From Embleya sp049739465 (GTDB lineage Bacteria; Actinomycetota; Actinomycetes; Streptomycetales; Streptomycetaceae), in assembly GCF_049739465.1 (NCBI RefSeq), contig NZ_JBMHHY010000002.1, positions 186,001 through 250,000 of the forward strand: DNA of 64,000 nt, given 5' to 3'. The notes beneath the pieces are model-generated. The model had not been told where the DNA came from. It searched no databases and saw only the letters and a program-made list of their open reading frames with translations. Below, one piece after another: positions 1-8,502 of this stretch. Numbering within the stretch: position 1 is the stretch's first letter; every line of letters begins with the position of its first letter. A program made the position numbers and the translations under genes.

Positions 1-30
1 AGCGGCGTTCTAGTCGCACGGGTTCGATCT

Positions 31-70
31 CGAACGCCGGGCGGGCCGAATTCGGCCCGCCCGGCGTTCG
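31..70. terminator. 40-bp perfect palindrome, probable terminator
   Basis: Two 20-base arms (31-50 and 51-70) are exact reverse complements with no loop beyond the central GAATTC. The hairpin lies before the M18 aminopeptidase and probably ends a plus-strand gene whose last bases lie at the window edge. There is no T-run, which is usual for actinobacterial terminators. Confidence 0.6.
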
Positions 71-193
71 GCGTTCCCGGGACCGGTGCCGAAATCCGCG
101 CCTGGGCCTCCCGGGATCGTGGGTCGTAGGCTCTGGGGCGGAGACCCCGCAACGATCTTTCGCGGCCGATCGGTCGTGGACCTTGGAGTATGT

Positions 194-1480
194 ATGAGTT
201 CGCCTCGCTTCGACCGGAGTCACACCGACGATCTGATCGAGTTCGTCGGCGCCAGTCCCTCCCCCTACCACGCGGCGGCGAACGTGGCCGCCCGGCTGGA
301 GGCCGCGGGCTTTCGCCGGCTCGCGGAGACGGCCGCGTGGGACGGCGAGGCGGGTGGGCGGTACGTGCTGCGCGGGGGCGCGGTGGTGGCCTGGTACGTA
401 CCGGAGGGGGCCGAGCCGACGCGTGGCTTCCGGATCGTCGGGGCGCACACCGACTCGCCGACTCTGCGGGTCAAGCCGCTACCCGACACCGGTACGGTCG
501 GCTGGCGGCAGATCGCCGTCGAGATCTACGGCGGCCCGCTGTTGAACTCCTGGCTGGACCGCGACCTCGGGCTCTCCGGCCGGCTCGCGCTGCGCGACGG
601 CGGCGAGCGACTGGTGTTCGTCGACCGACCGCTGCTGCGCGTACCGCAGTTGGCGATCCACCTGGACCGCTCGGTGAACGAGGCCGGCCTCCAGTTGGAC
701 AAGCAGCAGCACATGACCCCGATCTGGGGACTGGGCCCGGTGGACGAGGGCGCGCTGATCCGGTTCGTGGCCGAGGAGACCGGGGTCGCGGCGGGCGACG
801 TGATCGGGTGGGACCTGATGGTCCACGACGTGCAGAAGCCGAGCTACCTGGGCCGCGATCGCGAACTGCTCGCGTCGCCGCGGCTGGACAACCTGCTGTC
901 CGTGCACGCGGGCCTGGCCGCGCTGCTCGCCGCCGCGCACGAGGGGGTGGCGCACATCCCGGTGTTCGGCGCGTTCGACCACGAGGAGACCGGCAGCGCG
1001 TCCACGACCGGGGCCGCCGGACCGCTCCTGGAGACGGTGCTGAGCCGGATCGTCAGCTCGCGCGGCGGCTCGCCCGACGACCGGGCCCGGGCGTTCGCCG
1101 ACTCGTTCCACCTCTCCAGCGACGTCGGGCACGCGGTACACCCGAACTACGTCGGCCGGCACGAGCCCGGTCACCACCCGGTGCCCAACGGCGGGCCGAT
1201 CCTGAAGGTCAACACCAACCAGCGCTACGCCACCGACGCGCGCGGTCGGGCCGAGTGGACGTTGGCCTGCGAGCGGGCGGGCGTACCGGCGCAGATCTTC
1301 GTCGGGCTCAACTCGATCCCGTGCGGCTCCACCATCGGGCCGATCACCGCGACCCGGCTCGGCATCGAGACGGTGGACGTGGGTGTGGCGTGTCTGTCGA
1401 TGCACTCCGCGCGCGAACTGTGCGGCGCCGACGACCCGTTCCTGTTGGCGTCGGCGGCGGCGGCGTTCCTGGCGGGCTGA
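194..1480 (+). CDS. M18 family aminopeptidase
   Basis: Predicted cytosolic zinc aminopeptidase of family M18 (aspartyl aminopeptidase type), removing N-terminal, often acidic, residues from peptides. The 428-residue product has the usual family length. The family metal and catalytic blocks are visible in order: GAHTDSP, SPRLDN, DHEETGS, DVGHAVHPNY and the C-terminal SMHSARE. The ATG at 194 is preferred to an in-frame start at 86 because GGAG lies just upstream (185-188) and the intervening residues do not resemble the family. It stands alone and converges on the thioredoxin/NHL gene. Substrate preference is family knowledge. Confidence 0.93.
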   Translation: MSSPRFDRSHTDDLIEFVGASPSPYHAAANVAARLEAAGFRRLAETAAWDGEAGGRYVLRGGAVVAWYVPEGAEPTRGFRIVGAHTDSPTLRVKPLPDTGTVGWRQIAVEIYGGPLLNSWLDRDLGLSGRLALRDGGERLVFVDRPLLRVPQLAIHLDRSVNEAGLQLDKQQHMTPIWGLGPVDEGALIRFVAEETGVAAGDVIGWDLMVHDVQKPSYLGRDRELLASPRLDNLLSVHAGLAALLAAAHEGVAHIPVFGAFDHEETGSASTTGAAGPLLETVLSRIVSSRGGSPDDRARAFADSFHLSSDVGHAVHPNYVGRHEPGHHPVPNGGPILKVNTNQRYATDARGRAEWTLACERAGVPAQIFVGLNSIPCGSTIGPITATRLGIETVDVGVACLSMHSARELCGADDPFLLASAAAAFLAG

Positions 1481-1793
1481 ACCCGGACGGGTCGGCGCGG
1501 TTGCGTTGCACTTGGCTCGGGAGGTGTACCCGCCCGCTCCACCCGTTGCGTTCGGCTCGATGGCTGCGGGATTTGAGGCTGCGGGGCGGGCTGGTCCGGC
1601 CCCGCAGCCCCCGCCCGGGGTGGCGACCGGGTTTGGTGGCTTGGCTGCGGTTTCGAGGCGGGCCTTTCCCGGGGCGCCGGCGGTGGCTGTGCCCCGGCGC
1701 GTCAGCGACCCCGAGATGGGTTGCCCCGAGTGATCGACGCGCGGAGCGCGGAGAGCGGCGGAGCCGCGCGCCGGCGGCGAAGCCGCCCAATGA
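1481..1793. other. Intergenic stretch between convergent genes
   Basis: Apart from hairpins I see no gene here. The GC-rich reading frames have no start with a ribosome binding site and no family resemblance. A second short hairpin, GGCGGC-GAA-GCCGCC, lies at 1773-1787 next to the end of the minus-strand gene. Confidence 0.6.
1577..1609. terminator. Bidirectional terminator hairpin
   Basis: GGCTGCGGGGC (1577-1587) pairs perfectly with GCCCCGCAGCC (1599-1609) around an 11-base loop, between two convergent genes. Confidence 0.6.
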
Positions 1794-3248
1794 CTACGTG
1801 TGCGGCATGCGGATCTTGCGGACGCGGTGGGCGGCGGATTCGACGATGGTCAGGTATAGGTCCTCGTCCAGGTCCGCCACCACCGCGACCGCGGCAGGTT
1901 CGGCCAGGTCGGTGAGCAGGGTGGAGACGTAGCCGTCGGTGGGGTCGTAGCGGCGCAGCGCGCCGTTGTAGGTGTCGGCGATCAGCACCGAGCCGTCGGG
2001 CAGCGTGTCCACGCCCAACGGGTGTTGGAACAGCGCGTGTTCGGCCGGGCCGTCGCGGCGGCCGAAGTCGAACAGGCCGCGGCCGACCACCGTTTCGATG
2101 CCGCCGTCCACCAGCCGGCGCAGCGCCGAGCTCTCCGCGTCCACCAGCCACAGGGTGTGCCCGTCGGGCGACACCGCCAGGCCCGAGGGCTGGGCGAAGC
2201 AGGCCGTGTCGACCGGGCCGTCCGCCATGCCCTCGTCGGCGGTGCCGGCCAGCACCGCGACCCCCTCGCCGACCGGGTCGAACTCCCACAGCTGGTGCAC
2301 ACCCGCCATCGCCACGATGATCCGGCCGCCGAACCAGGCCACGTCCCACGGGCTGGAGAGGTCGATCGTGCGGGCCGCGCCGTCGTCGGCCGCGCCGCGC
2401 CGACGTTTGCGGCCGGTGCCCGCCACCGTGCGGATCGACCCGGTGGCCAGCGAGACGCCGCGCAGCGCGTGGTTGGCGGTGTCCGCGACCACCACGTCGT
2501 AGCGCACATGCGCGGCCACCTCCGGCGGCAATACGGCCATCCCGTGCGGCTCGGCCAGCATCGCGTGCCGGGGCCCGCCGTCGAGCAGCCCGCGCCGCCC
2601 CGTACCGATCCGGCGCAACACCGTGCGCCCGTCGTCGGAGAGTTCGGCCAGCGAGTGGTGCCCGGTGTCGGCGACCAGAAGCGCCCCGGACGGCAACCGC
2701 AACACCTGGCCCGGGAAGCGCAGGTCGGTGCGCGGCGCATCGGGCCGGTCGTACTCCTCGCCGGCCCGGCGCAGCGTGCCCTTGCCCTCGTGCTCGACCA
2801 CCAGGTCGGCGATCAGCGCCGCGAGCTCGGCCGCGTGCCCCTCGCCGGAGAACCGGGCGACCACGTAGCCCTCGGGGTCGACGAGCACCAGCGTCGGCCA
2901 TACGTGCACCGCGTACTGCTTCCAGGTGCTCGACTCCGGGTCGTCCAGGACCGGGTGCCGTACCTCGTGCCGCTGCACCGCGCGGACCACCGTGTCGTGC
3001 TCGGCCTCGTACTCGAACTTGGGCGAGTGCACACCGAGTACGGTCAGCACGTCGCGGTGTCGCTCCTCCAGGCCGCGCAGTTCGGCGAGTACGTGGTGGC
3101 AGTTCACGCAGGCCGAGGTCCAGAAGTCGAGGAGCACGATCCGCCCGCGCAGTTCGGCCAACGTCGGGCCGGGGCCCTCGGTGTTGATCCAGCCGCCGGA
3201 CCCGGACAACTCGGGGGCCCGGGCCCGGGCCGGTCTCGCGCTGCTCAT
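1794..3248 (-). CDS. Thioredoxin-fold and NHL-repeat protein (NHLRC2-like)
   Basis: The 484-residue protein has a thioredoxin-like N-terminal domain (about residues 20-165) with a CVNC active site in the context DFWTSACVNC. An NHL/beta-propeller follows (about 185-480) with repeated VADTxNH and ADTYNGALRRYD units. This arrangement matches the NHLRC2 family, so a thiol-redox role is likely, but the substrate is unknown. The ATG at 3248 is chosen; further upstream the frame shows low-complexity Arg/Ala residues typical of non-coding frames. No signal peptide is visible, so a cytosolic location is inferred. Confidence 0.85.
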   Translation of the reverse strand: MSSARPARARAPELSGSGGWINTEGPGPTLAELRGRIVLLDFWTSACVNCHHVLAELRGLEERHRDVLTVLGVHSPKFEYEAEHDTVVRAVQRHEVRHPVLDDPESSTWKQYAVHVWPTLVLVDPEGYVVARFSGEGHAAELAALIADLVVEHEGKGTLRRAGEEYDRPDAPRTDLRFPGQVLRLPSGALLVADTGHHSLAELSDDGRTVLRRIGTGRRGLLDGGPRHAMLAEPHGMAVLPPEVAAHVRYDVVVADTANHALRGVSLATGSIRTVAGTGRKRRRGAADDGAARTIDLSSPWDVAWFGGRIIVAMAGVHQLWEFDPVGEGVAVLAGTADEGMADGPVDTACFAQPSGLAVSPDGHTLWLVDAESSALRRLVDGGIETVVGRGLFDFGRRDGPAEHALFQHPLGVDTLPDGSVLIADTYNGALRRYDPTDGYVSTLLTDLAEPAAVAVVADLDEDLYLTIVESAAHRVRKIRMPHT

Positions 3249-3423
3249 GATCCGAAGTGAACCATCCGGGTCGGCCGCCGGCGGCCGGCTCGCGCGGACC
3301 GAGACCGTGCCCCACCCGACCGGGCGTATCCGCGCCCGTCGCACGCCGGCGCGGCACAGCCGAACGGACGCCCGCGACTGAACGCCCCCGTTTCGGGCAC
3401 TGTGCCGACAAGGTGGACGAACC

Positions 3424-3981
3424 ATGGAGGCAGCGGTGTTCGGGGACGAGTACGACGGAGCGCAGCTCTATCCGGGCGCGGCGCCCGGTCGCTATCTGGT
3501 GCGCGAGCGGATGTTCGCGATCGGGGACGACTTCTGGGTCACCGACGAGGCCGGCGAGAAGGTCTACCTGGTCGACGGCAAGGCGTTGACCCTGCACGAC
3601 CGGTTGGACCTCAAGGACGCGGCGGGCACGGTGTTGGCGACGGTGAAGAAGAAGATCGTCGCGATCCACCACACGATGAAGGTCGAGGACGCGACCGGCG
3701 CGACGGTGGCCACCGTGCGCAAGAAGATGTTCACCCCGCTGCACGAGGCGTTCGGGGTGGAGCTCGCGGTCGGCGGCGAACTCGCGGTGCGCGGCAACAT
3801 GTTCCACCACGAGTACGGCATCACCGGTCCGCACGGCCCGGTCGCCCAGGTCACCCGCAAGTGGCTGCGGGTGCGCGACACCTACGCGGTGGACATCGCG
3901 CCCGGATGGGACCATGCGTTGATCATCGCGATCGCGGTGTGCGTGGACCGGTTGAGCGACGACGAGCACGACGACGACTGA
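3424..3981 (+). CDS. LURP-one-related family protein
   Basis: This 185-residue protein has the tubby-like beta-barrel pattern of the LURP-one/DUF567 family. Short strand pairs repeat through the chain (YLVRERMFAIGDDFWVTD, then VYLVDGKAL, LATVKKKIVAIHHTMKV and ATVRKKMFTP). Members are common in actinobacteria and their biochemical role is unknown. The ATG at 3424 is preceded by AAGGTGG. The last residues are strongly acidic (DDEHDDD). It is divergent from the thioredoxin/NHL gene, with about 175 bases between the starts. Confidence 0.8.
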   Translation: MEAAVFGDEYDGAQLYPGAAPGRYLVRERMFAIGDDFWVTDEAGEKVYLVDGKALTLHDRLDLKDAAGTVLATVKKKIVAIHHTMKVEDATGATVATVRKKMFTPLHEAFGVELAVGGELAVRGNMFHHEYGITGPHGPVAQVTRKWLRVRDTYAVDIAPGWDHALIIAIAVCVDRLSDDEHDDD

Positions 3982-4051
3982 ACCGGGCTCGACCGGGCCG
4001 GGCATAGAAGGGCCGGCTCCCCCACGTTTGTTCGGGTGAGAGGGGGCACGG

Positions 4052-4615
4052 TTGAGATCCCACGGGGAAGAGGAGTTCCGGGCCTTCGTCGCGGAGCGTC
4101 GGACGGCTCTGGTGCGCACCGCGTACCTGCTGTGCGGCGATCGCGACGAGGCCGAGGACCTGGCCCAGGTCACGCTGACCAAGACGTATACGTCCTGGGC
4201 GCGGGTGGCCTCGGTCGAGAATCCGGACGCCTACGTGCGCCGGATCATGGTGAACACCAATCTGTCCAGGGTGCGTCGCCGGCGGGTGACGCACTTCCTC
4301 ACCGACCGGCTGCCGGAGCGTGCCGGGCCGGATTCGACCGGTGGCGTGGCCGAACGCAGCGTGCTGATGGCCGCGTTGGCCCGGTTGCCGGCGGGTCGGC
4401 GGGCGGCGGTGGTGCTGCGCTACTGGGAGGACCGCTCGGAGTCCGAGGTCGCGCAGATCCTCGGGTGTGCGGTCGGCACGGTACGCAGCCAGACGTTCAA
4501 GGGACTCGCCCAATTGCGCAAGGATCCTCAACTCGCCGATCTGATCCCGCGTCAGACGGAACCCTCGACTTCGGACACGGAGGTGCGGCCATGGCCGACG
4601 ACGGCACCGCACTGA
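4052..4615 (+). CDS. SigE-family RNA polymerase sigma factor (ECF)
   Basis: A 187-residue extracytoplasmic-function sigma factor of the actinobacterial SigE-type family. Region 2 covers about residues 8-75 (AYLLCGDRDEAEDLAQVTLTK) and region 4 about 105-160 (LPAGRRAAVVLRYWEDRSE followed by a helix-turn-helix ending in GTVRSQTFKGL). The start is TTG at 4052, with AGAGGGGG 6-13 bases upstream. The stop overlaps the start of the next gene by 25 bases, so the two are translationally coupled and the downstream membrane protein is a natural candidate for its regulator. Its target promoters are not evident. Confidence 0.9.
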   Translation: MRSHGEEEFRAFVAERRTALVRTAYLLCGDRDEAEDLAQVTLTKTYTSWARVASVENPDAYVRRIMVNTNLSRVRRRRVTHFLTDRLPERAGPDSTGGVAERSVLMAALARLPAGRRAAVVLRYWEDRSESEVAQILGCAVGTVRSQTFKGLAQLRKDPQLADLIPRQTEPSTSDTEVRPWPTTAPH

Positions 4616-5295
4616 GGGAGGCGTTCATGGCAGAGATTCGGGCGACCGAGCTGACTCCGCCGACGGCGGAGGCGGCGATCGAGCGGGCGGGCAGGCCGCG
4701 CAGGTGGCGCGGGTTCACGGTGGGGGCGACCCTGGCGACCGCGTTGGTGGTGGGCGGCGGCGGTGCGGTCATCGCCGGGGGTGTGCTGGACGAGAAGGGC
4801 CAGTCCACCGACATCGTCTCGGCCGACGGCGGCACCAGGCCGCCCGGTGCGGGCCCGGACATCGTGGGTGCGGGCGTGGTGGCCGGGAAACCGTGGAAGT
4901 TCCGAGCCTGGACGGAGGGTCCGACACGTACCTGCTACGACGAGGTCGAGAAGCAGTTGTTCCCGGAAACGATGTCGTGCGAAGAATCCCCCGGCCGGAC
5001 CGCGCAGAGCAAGGCCGCCGAACGGAACCGCTTCGGCGGCGGCGGCACGACCGGCCGGGTCCAGGGGCAGAAGAACCTTTTCGCGGCGGTGTTCCAGGCC
5101 GAGGTGTCTCCCGACGTGGACCACTTGGAGGTCACCTGGAAGGGGTCCAAGGAACCCGTGGTGATCCGCCCCGTACAGATCGACCCCACCACGCGCGTCT
5201 ACGTCCTCGTGGTGACCTCCCACACCGCCGACCCCGCGTACGACCTCAAGGCGTATGACGCGGCGGGCAAGGAGATCAAGAACATCAACCTGTAG
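4591..5295 (+). CDS. Single-pass membrane protein coupled to the sigma factor
   Basis: A 234-residue protein with a short cytoplasmic N-terminus (about 1-45), one hydrophobic segment (about 46-66, rich in Ala/Val/Gly) and an extracytoplasmic domain with two Cys residues in the contexts RTCYDE and MSCEES that could pair. The ATG at 4591 has GGAGGTG just upstream and lies inside the sigma gene. By position it resembles an anti-sigma factor, but I see no zinc-binding HxxxCxxC motif, so the role is inferred from overlap only. The outer domain resembles no family I recognise. Confidence 0.75.
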   Translation: MADDGTALREAFMAEIRATELTPPTAEAAIERAGRPRRWRGFTVGATLATALVVGGGGAVIAGGVLDEKGQSTDIVSADGGTRPPGAGPDIVGAGVVAGKPWKFRAWTEGPTRTCYDEVEKQLFPETMSCEESPGRTAQSKAAERNRFGGGGTTGRVQGQKNLFAAVFQAEVSPDVDHLEVTWKGSKEPVVIRPVQIDPTTRVYVLVVTSHTADPAYDLKAYDAAGKEIKNINL

Positions 5296-5314
5296 ACCGC
5301 AGACCCGCGCGGAC

Positions 5315-6088
5315 TCAGAACACCCGGTTCCGCAACACCGGGAAGTCCTCCCGGGTCTTGGTCACCAACGCCGGGTCGATCTCGGCGGTCAGCACGGTCT
5401 GTTCGGTGCCCGCCTCGGCGACGATCTCGCCCCACGGGTCGATCACCATGCTGTGTCCGCCCATCGCCAGGCCGCCCTGCTCGCCGGTGACGTTGCAGGC
5501 GAGTACGAACATCTGGTTCTCGATCGCGCGGGCGCGGGCCAGCACCCGCCAGTGCTCGACCCGCCGCGCCGGCCACGCGGCGGGCAGCACCAGCACCTCC
5601 GCGCCCGCGTCCAGGATTCGTCGGAACAGCTCCGGGAAGCGCAGGTCGTAGCAGGTCGCCAAACCCACCTCGGCCCACGGCAGGCGCACCTGCGCGATCT
5701 CGGTGCCGCGCGAGATCCGGGTGGCCTCGCCGTCGGTGAAGCCGAACCGGTGGATCTTGCGATAGGTGGCCCGCAATGCGCCGTCCGGGTCGAAGACCAG
5801 CGACGTGTTGTAGAGCTCGTCGTCCGCGCCGCGCTCGATGATGCTGCCCGCGTGCAGCCACACCCCGGCGTCGCGGGCCGCGCGGGCCATGGTCTGCGCG
5901 AACGGGCCGCGCACCCCCTGGGCATCGCTCTCCCAGCCGTCGTAGACCCAACCGATGTGCCACCACAACTCGGGCAGCACCACCAGATGATCGCCGCGCC
6001 GACTGCGCACCAGAGCCGAGACCTCGGCCAGTCGTTCCCGGGCCGGCACCGCCGGATCGACGTCGAGTTGTACGAGCGAAACGCGCAC
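5315..6088 (-). CDS. Carbon-nitrogen hydrolase (nitrilase/omega-amidase family)
   Basis: This 257-residue enzyme carries the nitrilase-superfamily triad: Glu in LPELWW, Lys in YRKIHRFGF and Cys in TCYDLRFPE. The last motif and the FPE context are typical of omega-amidase/YafV-like amidases that hydrolyse small C-N bonds, for example omega-amides of 2-oxoacids. The start is GTG at 6088, with GAGGGGAAA directly upstream. The gene converges on the sigma operon and diverges from the MDMPI-like gene. It is cytosolic; the exact substrate is not deducible. Confidence 0.9.
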   Translation of the reverse strand: MRVSLVQLDVDPAVPARERLAEVSALVRSRRGDHLVVLPELWWHIGWVYDGWESDAQGVRGPFAQTMARAARDAGVWLHAGSIIERGADDELYNTSLVFDPDGALRATYRKIHRFGFTDGEATRISRGTEIAQVRLPWAEVGLATCYDLRFPELFRRILDAGAEVLVLPAAWPARRVEHWRVLARARAIENQMFVLACNVTGEQGGLAMGGHSMVIDPWGEIVAEAGTEQTVLTAEIDPALVTKTREDFPVLRNRVF

Positions 6089-6237
6089 TTTCCCCTCACC
6101 TACACCGCTTGCTTCCCGCGAACGGGCTGACCACGGGATCCTTTGCAGCGTAACGTGCCTGCCGGGATCCCGGACCCCGGCATTTCGACGGTCGCGCCCG
6201 TCCGGTCGACCGGTGACGCAGCGACAAGAGGTGGTAC

Positions 6238-7059
6238 GTGACCTACGCGACCAACGACCTGAAGACGCACGCCGACGCCTGGGAGCAGTCGGTACGCTCC
6301 CTCAAGGATCTGGTCTCCACCCTGACCGAGGGTCGGTGGAGCAGCGCGACCGAGTGCCCGGGCTGGTCGGTCCGCGACATCGTCTCGCACGTGATCGGGA
6401 TCGAGCTGGAACTGCTCGGCGAACCACGGCCGATCCATACCCTGCCGCGCGATCTGCGGCACGTGCACGACGAGTTCAGCCGCTATACGGAAATACCGGT
6501 GGACGTCCGGCGCTGCCACACCTCGCCGGAGATGACCGGTGAGCTGGAATACGTGATCCTGCGCCGGCGGCGGATGCTGGACGAGAACGATCGTGGTCCG
6601 GACGACGAGGTACGCGGCATCATGGGCCGCAGCGTCCCGTACCGATTCCTGCTCACCCAGCGGGTGTTCGACGTGTGGGTGCACGAGCAGGACGTCCGGC
6701 GCGCGATCGGCGAGCCGGGCAATCTGGACTCGCCCGCCGCGCTGATCACCCGCGACTTCCTGCTGACCGGGCTGGCCCGGGTGGTGGCGAAGGACGCGAA
6801 GGCGCCAGCCGGCGCGTCGGTGGTGTTCGACGTGCACGGGCCGGTGGAGTTCATGCGCACGGTCACCGTCGACGAGGGTGGTCGGGGGCGGCTGGACGGA
6901 CGTGTCCCGCTGGGGCCGCTGGTGCTGATCTCCACCGACTGGGAGACGTTCGTGCGGCTGATGTGCGGCCGGGTGGCGCCGGGGCGGGCCGAGGCGCGGG
7001 TCGAGGGGGACCCGGATCTGGCCCGGCGGATCCTGGCCAACATGGCGGTCACGCCCTAG
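6238..7059 (+). CDS. Maleylpyruvate isomerase (MDMPI)-like family protein
   Basis: A 273-residue DinB/MDMPI-fold protein. The N-terminal four-helix domain carries the family signature ECPGWSVRDIVSHVIGIE (about residues 40-57), and QDVRRAIG appears near residue 158. A C-terminal alpha/beta domain follows (about 180-270). Family members include mycothiol-dependent maleylpyruvate isomerase and many proteins of unknown substrate, and the gene context gives no hint of aromatic catabolism. The start is GTG at 6238 with AAGAGGTGG upstream. It converges on the MFS gene with 9 bases between the stops. Confidence 0.82.
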   Translation: MTYATNDLKTHADAWEQSVRSLKDLVSTLTEGRWSSATECPGWSVRDIVSHVIGIELELLGEPRPIHTLPRDLRHVHDEFSRYTEIPVDVRRCHTSPEMTGELEYVILRRRRMLDENDRGPDDEVRGIMGRSVPYRFLLTQRVFDVWVHEQDVRRAIGEPGNLDSPAALITRDFLLTGLARVVAKDAKAPAGASVVFDVHGPVEFMRTVTVDEGGRGRLDGRVPLGPLVLISTDWETFVRLMCGRVAPGRAEARVEGDPDLARRILANMAVTP

Positions 7060-7068
7060 CGCCGGAGG

Positions 7069-8403
7069 TCAGCCGGCGTCGGGCACGCTCTCCCGATCCG
7101 GGGCGCGTTGGGCGACCACGCACACCGGTTCGGCCGAGCGGCCCCGGCCGGCGACCTTGCGGGCGTAGCGCAGCACCTGGACCACGCCCAGAAGCAGCGG
7201 CACCGCCTGCACGGCCATCGCGACCCGGTACGCGTTCAGCCCGTGGGTGCCGCCGCCCGGCTCGACCAGGTCCAGAACCAGACCGATCGCGAACAGGCAC
7301 AGCGTGGCGGCGGCGAATCCGCCGACGTTGACGATGCCGGACACGGTGCCGAGCCGGTGCGGCGGATTGCCCGCGCGCGCGAACTCCATGCCGACCAGGG
7401 ACAGCGCGCCGCCCGGGCCGATCACCAGTGCGAGCAGGACCAGCAGCCACAGCGGCGAGGGTGCGGCGGGGATCAGTACGGCCGCCCACAACAGCATGGC
7501 CAGCAGCGGCTGCCCCACGCACAGCGCGAGTCGGCTGCCCGGCCGGCGGGTCACCAGCGGGCCGACCACCAGGCACGCGAACATGTTGATCACGATCGCG
7601 ACCGTGAGCACGGCGCTCGCGGCGCTCTTGCTCAGGCCCTGGCCCTCGACCAGGAACGGGAAGCCCCACAACATCAGGAAGACCTGTGGCAGGCAGCCGC
7701 ACGCCCAGTGCGCCCACAGGCCGAGCCGGGTGCCGGGTTCGGCCCAGGCCGCGCGGACCTGGGACCACATGGTCGGCCCGCCGGTCGGCCGGACCCGGGT
7801 CACCGGGCCGGGGCTGTCGCGCAGTACGAGCAGCACCACGACCAGTACCAGCACACCGATCCCGGCGGAGACCGCGAACGTCCGGCTCCAGCCGAACGCG
7901 CGCAGCGCGCCGGCCAGCGGGGTGGCGCCGGCCAGGTTCCCGGCCATCCCGAGCAGCGCGGTCAGCTGGGTGAGCACCGCGACCCGGCGCACGGGGAACC
8001 AGACCGCGACCACACGCAGCACACTGACGAAGGTCATCGCGTCGCCCATGCCCACCAGCACCCGGGCGAGCACCGCGCCGGCGAAGCCGTGCGCGAACGC
8101 GAAGGTGAACTGACCTGCCGTCATCAACACCAGTCCGCAGCTGAGCACCCGCTTGGCGCCGAAGCGGTCGGTGAGCGCGCCGACGGGTATCTGCAGGCCG
8201 GCGTAGACCAGCAGTTGGAGCATCGGGAACAGCGACAGCTGGGACGCGGAGACGCCGAATCGCTCCTGCGCGTCGATCCCGGCGACGCCGAGACTGCTGC
8301 GGTGGAACACCGCGACCACGTATACCGAGGCCGCGACCGCCCACATGATCCAGGCGATTCGGCCGCCGAGCCGGGAGGGGGCTGGATCCGCAGATGGGTT
8401 CAC
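7069..8403 (-). CDS. MFS transporter
   Basis: A 444-residue membrane protein with about 12 hydrophobic segments. The first two carry the pattern SVYVVAVFHRSSLGV, then GLQIPVGALTDRFGAKR, the MFS loop 2-3 signature (G-x-x-x-D-R-F-G-x-K/R). A cytoplasmic central loop lies around residues 200-225. The overall pattern fits bacterial uptake or efflux permeases with no clear substrate. The start is GTG at 8403. The terminator at 8437-8474 separates it from the dehydrogenase operon, so it is a single-gene unit. Confidence 0.9.
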   Translation of the reverse strand: MNPSADPAPSRLGGRIAWIMWAVAASVYVVAVFHRSSLGVAGIDAQERFGVSASQLSLFPMLQLLVYAGLQIPVGALTDRFGAKRVLSCGLVLMTAGQFTFAFAHGFAGAVLARVLVGMGDAMTFVSVLRVVAVWFPVRRVAVLTQLTALLGMAGNLAGATPLAGALRAFGWSRTFAVSAGIGVLVLVVVLLVLRDSPGPVTRVRPTGGPTMWSQVRAAWAEPGTRLGLWAHWACGCLPQVFLMLWGFPFLVEGQGLSKSAASAVLTVAIVINMFACLVVGPLVTRRPGSRLALCVGQPLLAMLLWAAVLIPAAPSPLWLLVLLALVIGPGGALSLVGMEFARAGNPPHRLGTVSGIVNVGGFAAATLCLFAIGLVLDLVEPGGGTHGLNAYRVAMAVQAVPLLLGVVQVLRYARKVAGRGRSAEPVCVVAQRAPDRESVPDAG

Positions 8404-8436
8404 AGTACATACACATTAGGGGACGCGCTCGGACAT

Positions 8437-8474
8437 ACGTACGGCCGGGCCCATTTCGGGTCCCGGCCGTACGT
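8437..8474. terminator. Terminator after the 2-oxoacid dehydrogenase operon
   Basis: Perfect 13-base arms ACGTACGGCCGGG (8437-8449) and CCCGGCCGTACGT (8462-8474) flank a 12-base loop, just past the stop of the E2 gene read on the minus strand. Confidence 0.75.
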
Positions 8475-8502
8475 CCTGTTCGCCGCCGTTCGGGCCGAAT
8501 CG

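Noticed and set aside
1..40. tRNA 3' end suggested by GGGTTCGATC near the left edge
   Set aside because: The T-arm stem does not pair and there is no CCA-proximal acceptor strand.
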